Assembly (NCBI GenBank): GCA_945869715.1
Contig: CAMBPP010000009.1
Span: 1 to 24,848 of the forward strand
Direction of reading: 5' to 3'
From: Bifidobacterium breve
Lineage (GTDB): Bacteria > Actinomycetota > Acidimicrobiia > Acidimicrobiales > Ilumatobacteraceae
DNA length: 24,848 bases
Shown here in pieces: positions 14,391-21,246 of this stretch; the first letter of the stretch is position 1, and each line of letters opens with the position of its first letter. A model generated the notes under the pieces. The model was not told where the DNA came from. It did no database searches and saw only the letters and a list, made by a program, of their open reading frames with translations. A program made the position numbers and the translations under genes.

Positions 14391-15659
14391 TTAAACAGAT
14401 CCGTATGGCAGGGGAGCACTGCTAATTGTGCTGTCAGCATTTTCGAGAGCCAGATGAACAGCGGCTTTGAGATCGGCAACAAATTCTTCAACTCTGTTTT
14501 CGTGCACCACATTGACAGTGAGATGTATGGAATCTGGCGGTGTTTGCTCATCGACATACCAGCCATTTTTCCGTAATGATCGTGACACAGAAAATATGGG
14601 AAGCGTCTGAGGGTCTCGTGCTCCGATGCATATCAGTGTTGTATCGGGTTCGGCGCGCAACACAAGTTCGGGAATGGCGTCAATGTGTCGTGCAATTTCT
14701 AGTGCAACCTTTCGCGCTATAAGTGCAAGGTCGCGATAACCGTCGTGGCCAAAGTATTGAACCATTGCCCAAGCAGATGCGATGGGGCCGCCGCTCTTAG
14801 TGCCCAAGATTCCCGACGACCCATACATACCGCCAAGCCAATTATCGGTGAAGAAAGTTTGGTGGTGACGTAATTCTTTGTTCGCATAAATAATGACGCC
14901 AGCGCCTTTTGCGGTGTAGCCATATTTGTGCAGATCGACCGACATCGATGTAACACCTGGAACGGAAAAATTCCATGCCATATGTGCAGGTGCGAGAAAG
15001 GGGAGAAGCATTCCACCCATGCATGCGTCAATGTGGAAGGGAATACCTCGTCGCAGTGCCTCTTGGCCAATGAGTTCCATGGGGTCTACTACGCCTTGCG
15101 GATACTGTGGGGCTGAGCAGACCACGAGAATGGTGTTTTCGTCGCATGCGGCAATCATGGCTTGCTCATCGGCTCGCCAATCTGCCCGAACCGGAACACG
15201 GCGACTTTCTACGTTGAAGTAAGCACATCCCTTCTCGAGTGCTGCATGGGCTGTAGAGGGCAAGACCACATTGAAACGTTGATCTTGGGGGCGTTCGGAG
15301 CCTCTGAGCGCAATAGTTCGCTGAAGAGCGCCATAGACAACGAGAACGAGGCTCTCGGTGCCTCCTGAGGTCATAAAACCGGCTCCGGTGGGCGGCGCCT
15401 CGAGAAGTTGCATCACAAAGTCGAGAACTTCCTGTTGCATTTTTTTGAGACTCGGAAATGCGGCGACGTTGAGCGCATTTTCATGAGAGAACATTCGGTA
15501 GGCCGTTTCAGAAAGATTCCGTGCATCGTCTGAAGCGCAATAGGTCAAACTAAAAGCCTTGCCGTCGCGCCAACGAATATCTTTGACGCGAAGTTCTTCT
15601 AAGTCGCTCAAAATTGCTTGAGCCGTTGGGCTGAACGTTTCGCTTGAGGGGGTGCTCAT
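14391..15659 (-). CDS. PLP-dependent lyase/decarboxylase, sphingosine-1-phosphate lyase-like
   Basis: This is a group II PLP fold enzyme of 422 aa. GFMTSGGTESLVLVVYGA (94-111), STAHAALEK with His138, HIDACMGGMLLPF with Asp211 and VPGVTSMSVDLHKYGYTAKG with PLP-binding Lys245 follow the S1P lyase pattern more closely than that of glutamate or aromatic decarboxylases. NWLGGMYGSSGILGTKSGG also fits. S1P lyases split a phosphorylated sphingoid base into a long-chain aldehyde and phosphoethanolamine. There is no N-terminal membrane helix, as in bacterial members. The ATG at 15659 has TAACCT 6 nt upstream and no Shine-Dalgarno. It heads an operon with the luciferase-like monooxygenase. True substrate unknown. 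Confidence 0.87.
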   Translation of the reverse strand: MSTPSSETFSPTAQAILSDLEELRVKDIRWRDGKAFSLTYCASDDARNLSETAYRMFSHENALNVAAFPSLKKMQQEVLDFVMQLLEAPPTGAGFMTSGGTESLVLVVYGALQRTIALRGSERPQDQRFNVVLPSTAHAALEKGCAYFNVESRRVPVRADWRADEQAMIAACDENTILVVCSAPQYPQGVVDPMELIGQEALRRGIPFHIDACMGGMLLPFLAPAHMAWNFSVPGVTSMSVDLHKYGYTAKGAGVIIYANKELRHHQTFFTDNWLGGMYGSSGILGTKSGGPIASAWAMVQYFGHDGYRDLALIARKVALEIARHIDAIPELVLRAEPDTTLICIGARDPQTLPIFSVSRSLRKNGWYVDEQTPPDSIHLTVNVVHENRVEEFVADLKAAVHLALENADSTISSAPLPYGSV

Positions 15660-15665
15660 AGGAGC

Positions 15666-15671
15666 AGGTTA
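15666..15671 (-). promoter_or_regulatory. -10 element TAACCT of the S1P-lyase-like gene, leaderless
   Basis: On the minus strand TAACCT is followed by six bases and then the ATG at 15659. The 66-nt gap to the zinc-finger gene is otherwise AT-rich (15690-15727) and contains no recognisable -35. Confidence 0.5.
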
Positions 15672-15725
15672 GTGGCGTTTAAATCTGTCGATATTCGCAT
15701 TGATAATTTATTTACATAACATTTA

Positions 15726-16106
15726 TTATGGGCGCAGTCGTAGGGACACAATGGGTTCAGCACATTCCAAAATCCATTGCAGCATGTCTCTCAATTCTTT
15801 GGCGTTTGGTTGCTTATTCTCTGCGAGATCCCGTTGAACATCTTGTACAGCGCACGACAACACGTACATCGCATCATGCACATCGTTGAGCTCTTCACGC
15901 GCCATTACTAACTGCTCATCGCTGAGTTGAACTTCTCGGGCCCGTTGGCGAGCCACCCAGTCCCATTGGCGACACGGCTGACTGCAATACGCCCGTGGTC
16001 GACCAGGGCCAGATTGCTCAGGGAGCACCCGGCGGCACCATTTGCAGCGCGGTCCATCGGGAGTTGCTTTCCTCTGCCATTGCTGCTCACCAGGTATTTT
16101 CGTCAT
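15726..16106 (-). CDS. Zinc-finger protein with C-terminal helical domain, function unknown
   Basis: This 126-aa protein carries a CxxC...CxxxC zinc knuckle: CKWC, then GPGRPRAYCSQPCRQWDW about 15 residues later. The GPGRPRxYCSxxCRQ pattern resembles small actinobacterial zinc-finger proteins of unknown function. It is followed by a basic segment (RQRARE) and a long, largely helical C-terminus. Nucleic-acid binding is plausible but not shown. The ATG at 16106 is preferred over the extended frame to 16160, which would run into the threonine aldolase gene. It is divergent from that gene and shares the promoter region. Confidence 0.72.
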   Translation of the reverse strand: MTKIPGEQQWQRKATPDGPRCKWCRRVLPEQSGPGRPRAYCSQPCRQWDWVARQRAREVQLSDEQLVMAREELNDVHDAMYVLSCAVQDVQRDLAENKQPNAKELRDMLQWILECAEPIVSLRLRP

Positions 16107-16132
16107 GACAATATTATGGCATATTGAGAGAA
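16107..16132. promoter_or_regulatory. Divergent promoter region with shared AATATT core
   Basis: The palindrome AATATT (16110-16115) lies in both candidate -10 elements. On the plus strand TATTAT (16112-16117) is 6 nt before a TTG at 16124 and 15 nt before the ATG at 16133. On the minus strand TAATAT (16111-16116), or CATAAT two bases further upstream, serves the zinc-finger gene. Which hexamer is used is not decided by sequence. Confidence 0.4.
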
Positions 16133-17251
16133 ATGTTTGCGAGACTGATGGAGATGTCATCTTCCCCCACCTCTCTTCGAAGTTTCGCTTCCGACAATTT
16201 TGCTGGAGTGCACCCGGCGGTCATGGAAAACCTTCTAGCTGCAAATCTCGGTCATGCCATTGCTTACGGTGGCGATGTTTTTACCGATGAGGCTTCACAT
16301 CAATTTGAAAGAATTTTCGGTGTAGGCACACAAGCATTCTTTGTCTTTGGCGGCACAGGGGGCAACGTCTTTGCGCTCTCTAGTTTGTGCGGGCCTGGTG
16401 ACGCCGTTCTGTGCAGCCAATGGTCGCATTTACATATTGATGAAACGGGCGCCCCGGAACGAGCCGGAATCAAATTACTGGCAGTTCCTAGTACCGACGC
16501 AAAAGTGACTACGAAAGACATTGAACGAGTAGCTGGTGACATTGGAGTCATGCATCACGTTCAACCGCGTGTTGTATCTCTTACTCAGCCGACTGAATTA
16601 GGAACCCTATATACAGCGCAGGAAATTGAACAGTTGTGCCGGTGTGCTCATGAGCATGGCCTATTGGTGCATATGGATGGCGCACGAATAGCTAATGCAA
16701 CTGCGGCGTTAGGAGGAATTTCATCTCTACGTCAATTTACCGTCGATGCAGGTGTTGATGTACTTACCTTTGGTGGAACAAAAAATGGTTTGATGTACGG
16801 AGAAGCGGTTCTTTATTTTCCACAAGGAGCAGCTCGGGCGCATTCGTATAAAGATTTTTCACAAGAGAATGCCCAACGTGCATTGAGATACGCACCCTAC
16901 GCGCGAAAGCAAACAACGCAGCTTCCCTCCAAAATGCGTTTTGTTTCTGCACAATTTGCTGCAGTGCTGAACAATGACCTGTGGGTGACGCTCGGAGCCT
17001 CTGCTAATGATGCGGCGGCTGCCCTATTTGACGCCGTGAAATCAATTCACTCTTTGGAGTTGACAGAGTCACCAGCGGTGAACAGCCTGTACCCCACCAT
17101 TTCGCCTGCTCATGCTGTGGAATTACGAGAGGTGTCTTTCTTTTGGGATTGGGAACCAGCACGACATCGCGTACGATGGATGACGTCTTGGGATACTGAG
17201 CCCAGTGATGTGAAGGCCTTCGCTGAAGCCATTTACCAAATAGTAACTTAA
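16133..17251 (+). CDS. Low-specificity L-threonine aldolase (beta-eliminating lyase family)
   Basis: The enzyme cleaves L-threonine or allo-threonine to glycine and acetaldehyde with PLP. Residue numbers are from the ATG at 16133. SFASDNFAGVHPAV opens the fold, and FGGTGGNVFAL forms the phosphate cup. SHLHIDETGAPE, VSLTQPTELGTLY and LLVHMDGARIANA (Asp182) follow, and the PLP lysine is Lys217 in TFGGTKNGLMYGEAV. At about 372 aa it is slightly longer than E. coli LtaE. The start is ambiguous: TTG 16124, ATG 16133, ATG 16148 or ATG 16154, and no Shine-Dalgarno settles it. Its glycine output fits the glycine cleavage genes nearby. Confidence 0.9.
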   Translation: MFARLMEMSSSPTSLRSFASDNFAGVHPAVMENLLAANLGHAIAYGGDVFTDEASHQFERIFGVGTQAFFVFGGTGGNVFALSSLCGPGDAVLCSQWSHLHIDETGAPERAGIKLLAVPSTDAKVTTKDIERVAGDIGVMHHVQPRVVSLTQPTELGTLYTAQEIEQLCRCAHEHGLLVHMDGARIANATAALGGISSLRQFTVDAGVDVLTFGGTKNGLMYGEAVLYFPQGAARAHSYKDFSQENAQRALRYAPYARKQTTQLPSKMRFVSAQFAAVLNNDLWVTLGASANDAAAALFDAVKSIHSLELTESPAVNSLYPTISPAHAVELREVSFFWDWEPARHRVRWMTSWDTEPSDVKAFAEAIYQIVT

Positions 17252-17266
17252 CGAATAAATACTTAA

Positions 17267-17295
17267 TTGACTGCTGAGTTAAATGCAGTTAGAAT
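17267..17295 (+). promoter_or_regulatory. Sigma-70-type promoter of whiB with embedded dyad
   Basis: TTGACT (17267-17272), a 17-bp spacer and TAGAAT (17290-17295) make the best promoter in the window. The predicted start near 17302 leaves a leader of about 29 nt with the GGGGGG Shine-Dalgarno. An inverted repeat ACTGC-N10-GCAGT (17270-17289) spans the end of the -35 and the whole spacer and could be an operator. Confidence 0.65.
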
Positions 17296-17330
17296 TCATA
17301 GGATTTCGGTAAGACATCGGGGGGTGTGTG

Positions 17331-17636
17331 ATGGCGGCAATTGAATCTTATTCCAGGCGCGATTTTGCTGTGGAGAAATGGATGAACGAGGGCGCTTGTC
17401 GCGGACTCACCACGGTGTTTTTTCCCCCAGCAGCTGAACGTCCTCAGTCACGTTTGCGCCGCGAAGCAATGGCCCGTGAAGTATGCATGTCTTGCAGTGT
17501 GCTCGACACCTGCCGCAGTTTTGCTCGAGAGAATCATGAATATGGTTTTTGGGGTGGCGAGTCCGAGGAAGAACGTCATAGCGCCGGGTTTCATCTCATT
17601 GCGCCAATAGGTGTTCGCTCACGCGCTGCAGGCTGA
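17331..17636 (+). CDS. WhiB-family Fe-S transcriptional regulator
   Basis: WhiB-like proteins bind a 4Fe-4S cluster and act with the sigma factor; they are restricted to Actinobacteria and their phages. The four cluster cysteines are Cys23, Cys52, Cys55 and Cys61 (C...CxxC-x5-C). The GFWGGESEEER turn (72-82) is the usual G[VI]WGG motif with Phe in the second position. At 101 aa the size is normal. The ATG at 17331 has a GGGGGG run (17319-17324) 6 nt upstream and is preferred over the GTG one codon earlier. The last 41 nt overlap the 3' end of prmA on the other strand. Confidence 0.95.
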   Translation: MAAIESYSRRDFAVEKWMNEGACRGLTTVFFPPAAERPQSRLRREAMAREVCMSCSVLDTCRSFARENHEYGFWGGESEEERHSAGFHLIAPIGVRSRAAG

Positions 17637-18501
17637 GAGCCAGCCAACCATCAATTTCACATTTGTTGATATAGCAAAAACCAAGTTTTTCATAACACGA
17701 CACGATGTCTCTTTCTCGTGTTTCGGTAAATCCGCTGAGAAAGAGATAACCACCTTTTTGTACTGCTCCGCCAATAGACACTGATCCCTCGAGCAATACC
17801 GGAGCCAGAATATTGGCCAAGACATGGGTATAGGTGCCAGAGATGCACTCGAGACCACCTTGTTGACAAGTGAATGAACCTTCTACACCATTGAGTTGTA
17901 TATTGAAAATACTTGCCTCAATAGCGGTCGCAGCAAGATCTATTCCATGTGCTGTTGCATTAAATTTTTTTATTAATGCAACACTGAGCACACCCGATCC
18001 GCATCCGATGTCGAGGATGTGTGGAGCATCACCAACTGTTCGCATATTTTGGAGTGCCAAGGTGAGAGTTGCTCGCGTTGTTGGGTGATCACCCATACCA
18101 AATGAACCATAAGGTTCTATGAGAATAGGAAGCAGTGATGGGTCTGGGTAATTGAATTCATCTTTTTTCCATTGCGGAATAAGAGCAACAGATTCAACAA
18201 GAGTTATTTTGGCGAATTCACGCCATGTATTTGCCACATCAATTTGTTGTGCAAACAGCCGTACCGGCCAATCTCGTAATCTGTTTATTTCACTACCGAA
18301 CTGCTCAACATAAGTTTCCCACTGCCCTAGCGGGTCATTGCCCAGATGAGTGCGAACAACACTTTGTTGCAAATCGTCTATTACCTCAACGGCTTGTGCC
18401 CCACATGCCCACAATGCATCGCTAACAATTTCAATGAATTCTTGATCGACTAAAATCTCAAGAAGGATGTTTTCATTAATAGGTTGAGACGAATCACTCA
18501 T
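17596..18501 (-). CDS. prmA: Ribosomal protein L11 methyltransferase
   Basis: PrmA methylates ribosomal protein L11 using S-adenosylmethionine. An N-terminal substrate-recognition domain (about 1-110) precedes the class I methyltransferase fold. GSFGMGDHPTTR (132-143) corresponds to the family GTGxHxTT motif, DIGCGSGVLSVA (164-175) is the SAM-binding loop, and ANILAPVLLEG (229-239) is the signature active-site strand. At 301 aa the length is normal. The ATG at 18501 overlaps the upstream gamma-carbonic-anhydrase-like gene by 8 nt, indicating coupling; the longer frame to 18567 lies inside that gene. The last 41 nt are antisense to whiB. Confidence 0.92.
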   Translation of the reverse strand: MSDSSQPINENILLEILVDQEFIEIVSDALWACGAQAVEVIDDLQQSVVRTHLGNDPLGQWETYVEQFGSEINRLRDWPVRLFAQQIDVANTWREFAKITLVESVALIPQWKKDEFNYPDPSLLPILIEPYGSFGMGDHPTTRATLTLALQNMRTVGDAPHILDIGCGSGVLSVALIKKFNATAHGIDLAATAIEASIFNIQLNGVEGSFTCQQGGLECISGTYTHVLANILAPVLLEGSVSIGGAVQKGGYLFLSGFTETRERDIVSCYEKLGFCYINKCEIDGWLALSLQRVSEHLLAQ

Positions 18502-19015
18502 CGATGCGGCGAAGCTCTTTACGAAACCGATGACCTTTTGCGACGTATGATGCAACGCCCATTGCAATATCAGATGATCGTGCGCGATCTAGCTTGATGA
18601 TTGCTGGAGCCCCAACAGCAAGCGCGCCACTCGGCACCTCGGTTCCATTCAGTACAACAGCGTTGGCTGCAACGATTGCGCCAGAACGTACCACCACTTG
18701 GTGCAGCACAATGGCCCCCGTTGACACTTGAGCGTTACTCTCAATTGTGCAACCTTCTAGGTGAACAATGTGGCCAATGACGCAGTCGTCACCCACTGTT
18801 GTTGGATACATCGCAGTGGTGTGAATGACCGTTCCATCTTGAATGCTGGTGCGGGCGCCAATGACGATTTTGCCATCATCTCCGCGAAGAACTGCTCCGG
18901 CCCAAATGGTGGATTCGGGTCCAATAGTTACACTCCCAATAATTACTGCATCGGGATGAACATAGGCAGTGGGGTCAATGTTGGGAACCTGGGTTCCAAG
19001 AGCATAAATAGGCAC
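18494..19015 (-). CDS. Gamma-carbonic-anhydrase-like left-handed beta-helix protein
   Basis: This 173-aa protein consists mainly of hexapeptide repeats (VIIGSV, TIWAGAVLRGD, VVVRSGAIV and others) and a C-terminal helix, as in the YrdA/PaaY/gamma-CA family. His65 (GTVIH) and His82 (VIGH) match two zinc ligands. The third ligand is normally His five residues after the second (GHxxxLHGC); here that position is Glu87 (GHIVHLEGC), with a histidine at 85. Carbonic anhydrase activity is therefore uncertain. GTG at 19015 is the only in-frame start, because a TAA lies just upstream. It has TAACAT 6 nt upstream, indicating a leaderless transcript. Confidence 0.9.
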   Translation of the reverse strand: MPIYALGTQVPNIDPTAYVHPDAVIIGSVTIGPESTIWAGAVLRGDDGKIVIGARTSIQDGTVIHTTAMYPTTVGDDCVIGHIVHLEGCTIESNAQVSTGAIVLHQVVVRSGAIVAANAVVLNGTEVPSGALAVGAPAIIKLDRARSSDIAMGVASYVAKGHRFRKELRRIDE

Positions 19016-19021
19016 ACCGTC

Positions 19022-19027
19022 ATGTTA
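19022..19027 (-). promoter_or_regulatory. -10 element TAACAT of the gamma-CA-like gene, leaderless
   Basis: On the minus strand TAACAT is separated by six bases from the GTG at 19015, and no Shine-Dalgarno is present. The same hexamer precedes the ThyX-like gene. Confidence 0.5.
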
Positions 19028-19031
19028 CTAA

Positions 19032-19048
19032 TGGTGCAAGACGCACCA
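19032..19048. repeat. Inverted repeat TGGTGC-N5-GCACCA in a divergent intergenic region
   Basis: A perfect 6-bp dyad with a 5-bp spacer sits 4 bp upstream of the gamma-CA -10 element, in the 91-bp region between two divergent genes. It could be an operator for either gene or a hairpin. No T-run follows on either strand, so it is not a terminator. Confidence 0.45.
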
Positions 19049-19106
19049 CTGACAATGTCACGCGAACAGAGAAATATCCTGTTTTTCCCGTTAGCGTTCC
19101 TTGCCT

Positions 19107-20423
19107 ATGTCGCGCAGGATTGAAATTGAACTCACTAGTAGTAGCCCCGACGGTTCGTGGAACTGGCGAGCAGCGGGAGCCAAGAATCCTAAAGGTGTGC
19201 TCGACGGATCCATTCTGTCTCCTTCTCACAAAGTGGGAGACGTAGTAAAGGCAGATGCCGATTTTGCTATCGATGGCATCACCATTTTGGGCGTTGTTGC
19301 TGGCAAGCAACGCGTCGAAAAATTGGAAAGAATTGAAATCCTTCCTTCGGACAAACCATTCCAAGCAGTAATGGAAACCAAAGCTCCACGCGCTGAGCGT
19401 ACTTTTTCTGGCGATAAGCGCAGCGGTCGTCGTAACGACAAGCCTGGCGATAGCAAACCCGGAGACAAAGGTCCACGTCGCCCTCGTCGTGAAGACGGTG
19501 CAAAAGAAGAAGGCAAAACTCGTGAATCGCGCCCTGAAGGTTCCGAAACTCGTCGCCGTCCATCGTTCACTCCTCCACCAGATCTGCCGCAACGTCCACG
19601 CGCAAAACGCTTGAAGCCTGGTCGCGCGCATCGCAACACAATTTTGGCAAATCTTCCCGAAGCACAAAGTGCTATTGCAGAGCGTGTGCTATCTGGCGGT
19701 ATCCCAGCAGTACGCACCGCAATCGCAGACCAAAATAAAGTTCTGAAACAAGAAGGAAAAGAACTCGTTCCTGCGGATGGTCTCATCCAAATGGCTGAAA
19801 ACCTTCTACCTCAATTGCGCGTAGCTGAATGGCTCGATCGTGCCGATGCTGCTATTGCCGATCTCGACACACTCGATTTACGCGATCTGCGTTCGGTTGT
19901 TACCTCTGGCGATGACCCTGCCATCGCACGCGATGAAACCACACGCGCTATCGCAAAGGCTCTTCGTGAAGGACTCGTAGCGCGCCAAGAAAAAGATCAA
20001 AAAGAATGGCTGTCCGATATCGACGCAGCACTCAAGGTTGGCCGTATTGTCCGTGCCTTGAAGTTGTCTTCGCAGCCCCCTAAGGCTGGGGCACCGTTCC
20101 CTTCAGAACTAGGTTCGCGCCTTGCCGCTGCTGCTTCACAAAATCTTGAAGCCGATGCACCAAGCGATCGCTGGATTGCAGTGCTCGAAGCTGCTGCATT
20201 TAGCCCGGTGAGATCACAGCTCATCGCGCCGGCCCCGCCAAATACGGTGACCACTGAATTGGCAACCACCATCACTCGTCTTGCTCCGTCAATTCCGAAG
20301 ATCGCTGCATTATTCAGCATCGTCGTGACGCCAGGAACCGCTATGCCGCGCCCATTGCGCCCTACACGGCCGGTAGAGAAGAAAAAGCCAGTCAAGACAC
20401 CTACAGAGTCAACAGAAGCATAA
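19107..20423 (+). CDS. Unrecognised three-part protein with basic disordered linker
   Basis: I do not recognise this 438-aa protein. Residues 1-85 look like a compact beta domain (EIELTSSSPDGSWNWRAAG, then VGDVVKADADFAIDGITILGVV), perhaps OB-like. Residues about 90-175 are low-complexity and rich in Lys, Arg, Asp, Gly and Pro (KPGDSKPGDKGPRRPRRED), ending in LPQRPRAKRLKPGRAHRN. Residues about 180-400 are alpha-helical (NLPEAQSAIAERVLSGG, AENLLPQLRVAEWLDRADAAI). The C-terminal tail is again basic. The layout suggests nucleic-acid or ribosome binding, which is inference. The ATG at 19107 has TAGCGT 9 nt upstream. Codon use and size argue for a real gene; no long rival frame exists. Confidence 0.85.
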   Translation: MSRRIEIELTSSSPDGSWNWRAAGAKNPKGVLDGSILSPSHKVGDVVKADADFAIDGITILGVVAGKQRVEKLERIEILPSDKPFQAVMETKAPRAERTFSGDKRSGRRNDKPGDSKPGDKGPRRPRREDGAKEEGKTRESRPEGSETRRRPSFTPPPDLPQRPRAKRLKPGRAHRNTILANLPEAQSAIAERVLSGGIPAVRTAIADQNKVLKQEGKELVPADGLIQMAENLLPQLRVAEWLDRADAAIADLDTLDLRDLRSVVTSGDDPAIARDETTRAIAKALREGLVARQEKDQKEWLSDIDAALKVGRIVRALKLSSQPPKAGAPFPSELGSRLAAAASQNLEADAPSDRWIAVLEAAAFSPVRSQLIAPAPPNTVTTELATTITRLAPSIPKIAALFSIVVTPGTAMPRPLRPTRPVEKKKPVKTPTESTEA

Positions 20424-20448
20424 ATTCATCTCGCTGGACTATGGGTCC

Positions 20449-20454
20449 TAAGAT
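20449..20454 (+). promoter_or_regulatory. -10 element TAAGAT of the enoyl-CoA hydratase gene, leaderless
   Basis: TAAGAT is followed by six bases and the ATG at 20461, with no Shine-Dalgarno between. It gives the gene its own promoter in the 37-nt gap after the upstream gene. Confidence 0.5.
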
Positions 20455-20460
20455 GTCGTA

Positions 20461-21246
20461 ATGTCAGACATCGTCCTTTTTGAAAAGCGTGGCCGCATTG
20501 GCATCATCACGCTGAACCGTCCAGAAGCCCGCAATGCCGTCAATGGCGACGTTGCAAGTGGCGTTGAAGCAGCAATCGACAGCATCGAGTCAGATGACGA
20601 GATCTGGGTCGGAATCATTACTGCAAATACTGCGGGCCAAGAGAAGCCTGTTTTTTGTGCGGGGGCAGATCTCAAAGCAATCAACTCTGGTAACGCCGGT
20701 GGCTTAAGCACAAAGCGTGGCGGTTTTGCTGGTATTGCTTACCGCGAGCGTCGTAAACCAATCATTGTTGCGGTTGATGGTTTAGCAACCGCGGGTGGCT
20801 GTGAAATTGTCTTGTCCTGCGATCTTGTGGTGGCAAGCAATAGGTCGTCATTCGGGCTTGCTGAAGTGAAACGCAATCTCATTGCAGGAGCAGGAGGACT
20901 CTTTCGCTTGCCACGAGCCATAGGTCGCGGTGCCGCGCTGGAAATCATTCTCACTGGCGAACCACTTGCTGCACAAAGGGCCTACGAGCTTGGTCTCGTG
21001 AATCACGTTGTGTCTCCAGACCAAGTGATGCCAAAAGCGTTAGAGATTGCCGAGCGCATTTGCGCCGCTGCTCCTCTCGCTGTTTGGGCTAGCCGCAAGG
21101 TTGTGCTTGCCTCGGCATTTGAAACTGATGAAAATCTCATCACTATGACGAATGCAGAGTTTGGTGCAATCATGGCTTCTGAAGACACCAAAGAAGGCCT
21201 TACTGCGTTTATCGAGAAGCGACTTCCGAACTGGAAAGCTCGTTAA
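20461..21246 (+). CDS. Enoyl-CoA hydratase/isomerase family protein (crotonase fold)
   Basis: The enzyme adds water to trans-2-enoyl-CoA in beta-oxidation or a related acyl-CoA pathway. LNRPEARNAVN and FCAGADLKAI (65-74) are typical; the latter contributes to the oxyanion hole together with ATAGGCE. Both catalytic glutamates of true hydratases are present, Glu115 in GGCE and Glu135 in FGLAEVKRNL, with the expected spacing of 20. The C-terminal part has LTGEPLAAQRAYELGLVNHVV. At 261 aa it is full length. The TAA stop shares the palindrome TTAA (21243-21246) with the convergent acetyltransferase gene. Confidence 0.93.
   Translation: MSDIVLFEKRGRIGIITLNRPEARNAVNGDVASGVEAAIDSIESDDEIWVGIITANTAGQEKPVFCAGADLKAINSGNAGGLSTKRGGFAGIAYRERRKPIIVAVDGLATAGGCEIVLSCDLVVASNRSSFGLAEVKRNLIAGAGGLFRLPRAIGRGAALEIILTGEPLAAQRAYELGLVNHVVSPDQVMPKALEIAERICAAAPLAVWASRKVVLASAFETDENLITMTNAEFGAIMASEDTKEGLTAFIEKRLPNWKAR

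Noticed and set aside
14391..15659. Glutamate or aromatic amino-acid decarboxylase annotation for the PLP enzyme
   Set aside because: The HKYGYTAKG, DACMGGMLLPF and VPGVTSMSVD motifs fit S1P lyase better, although the fold is shared.
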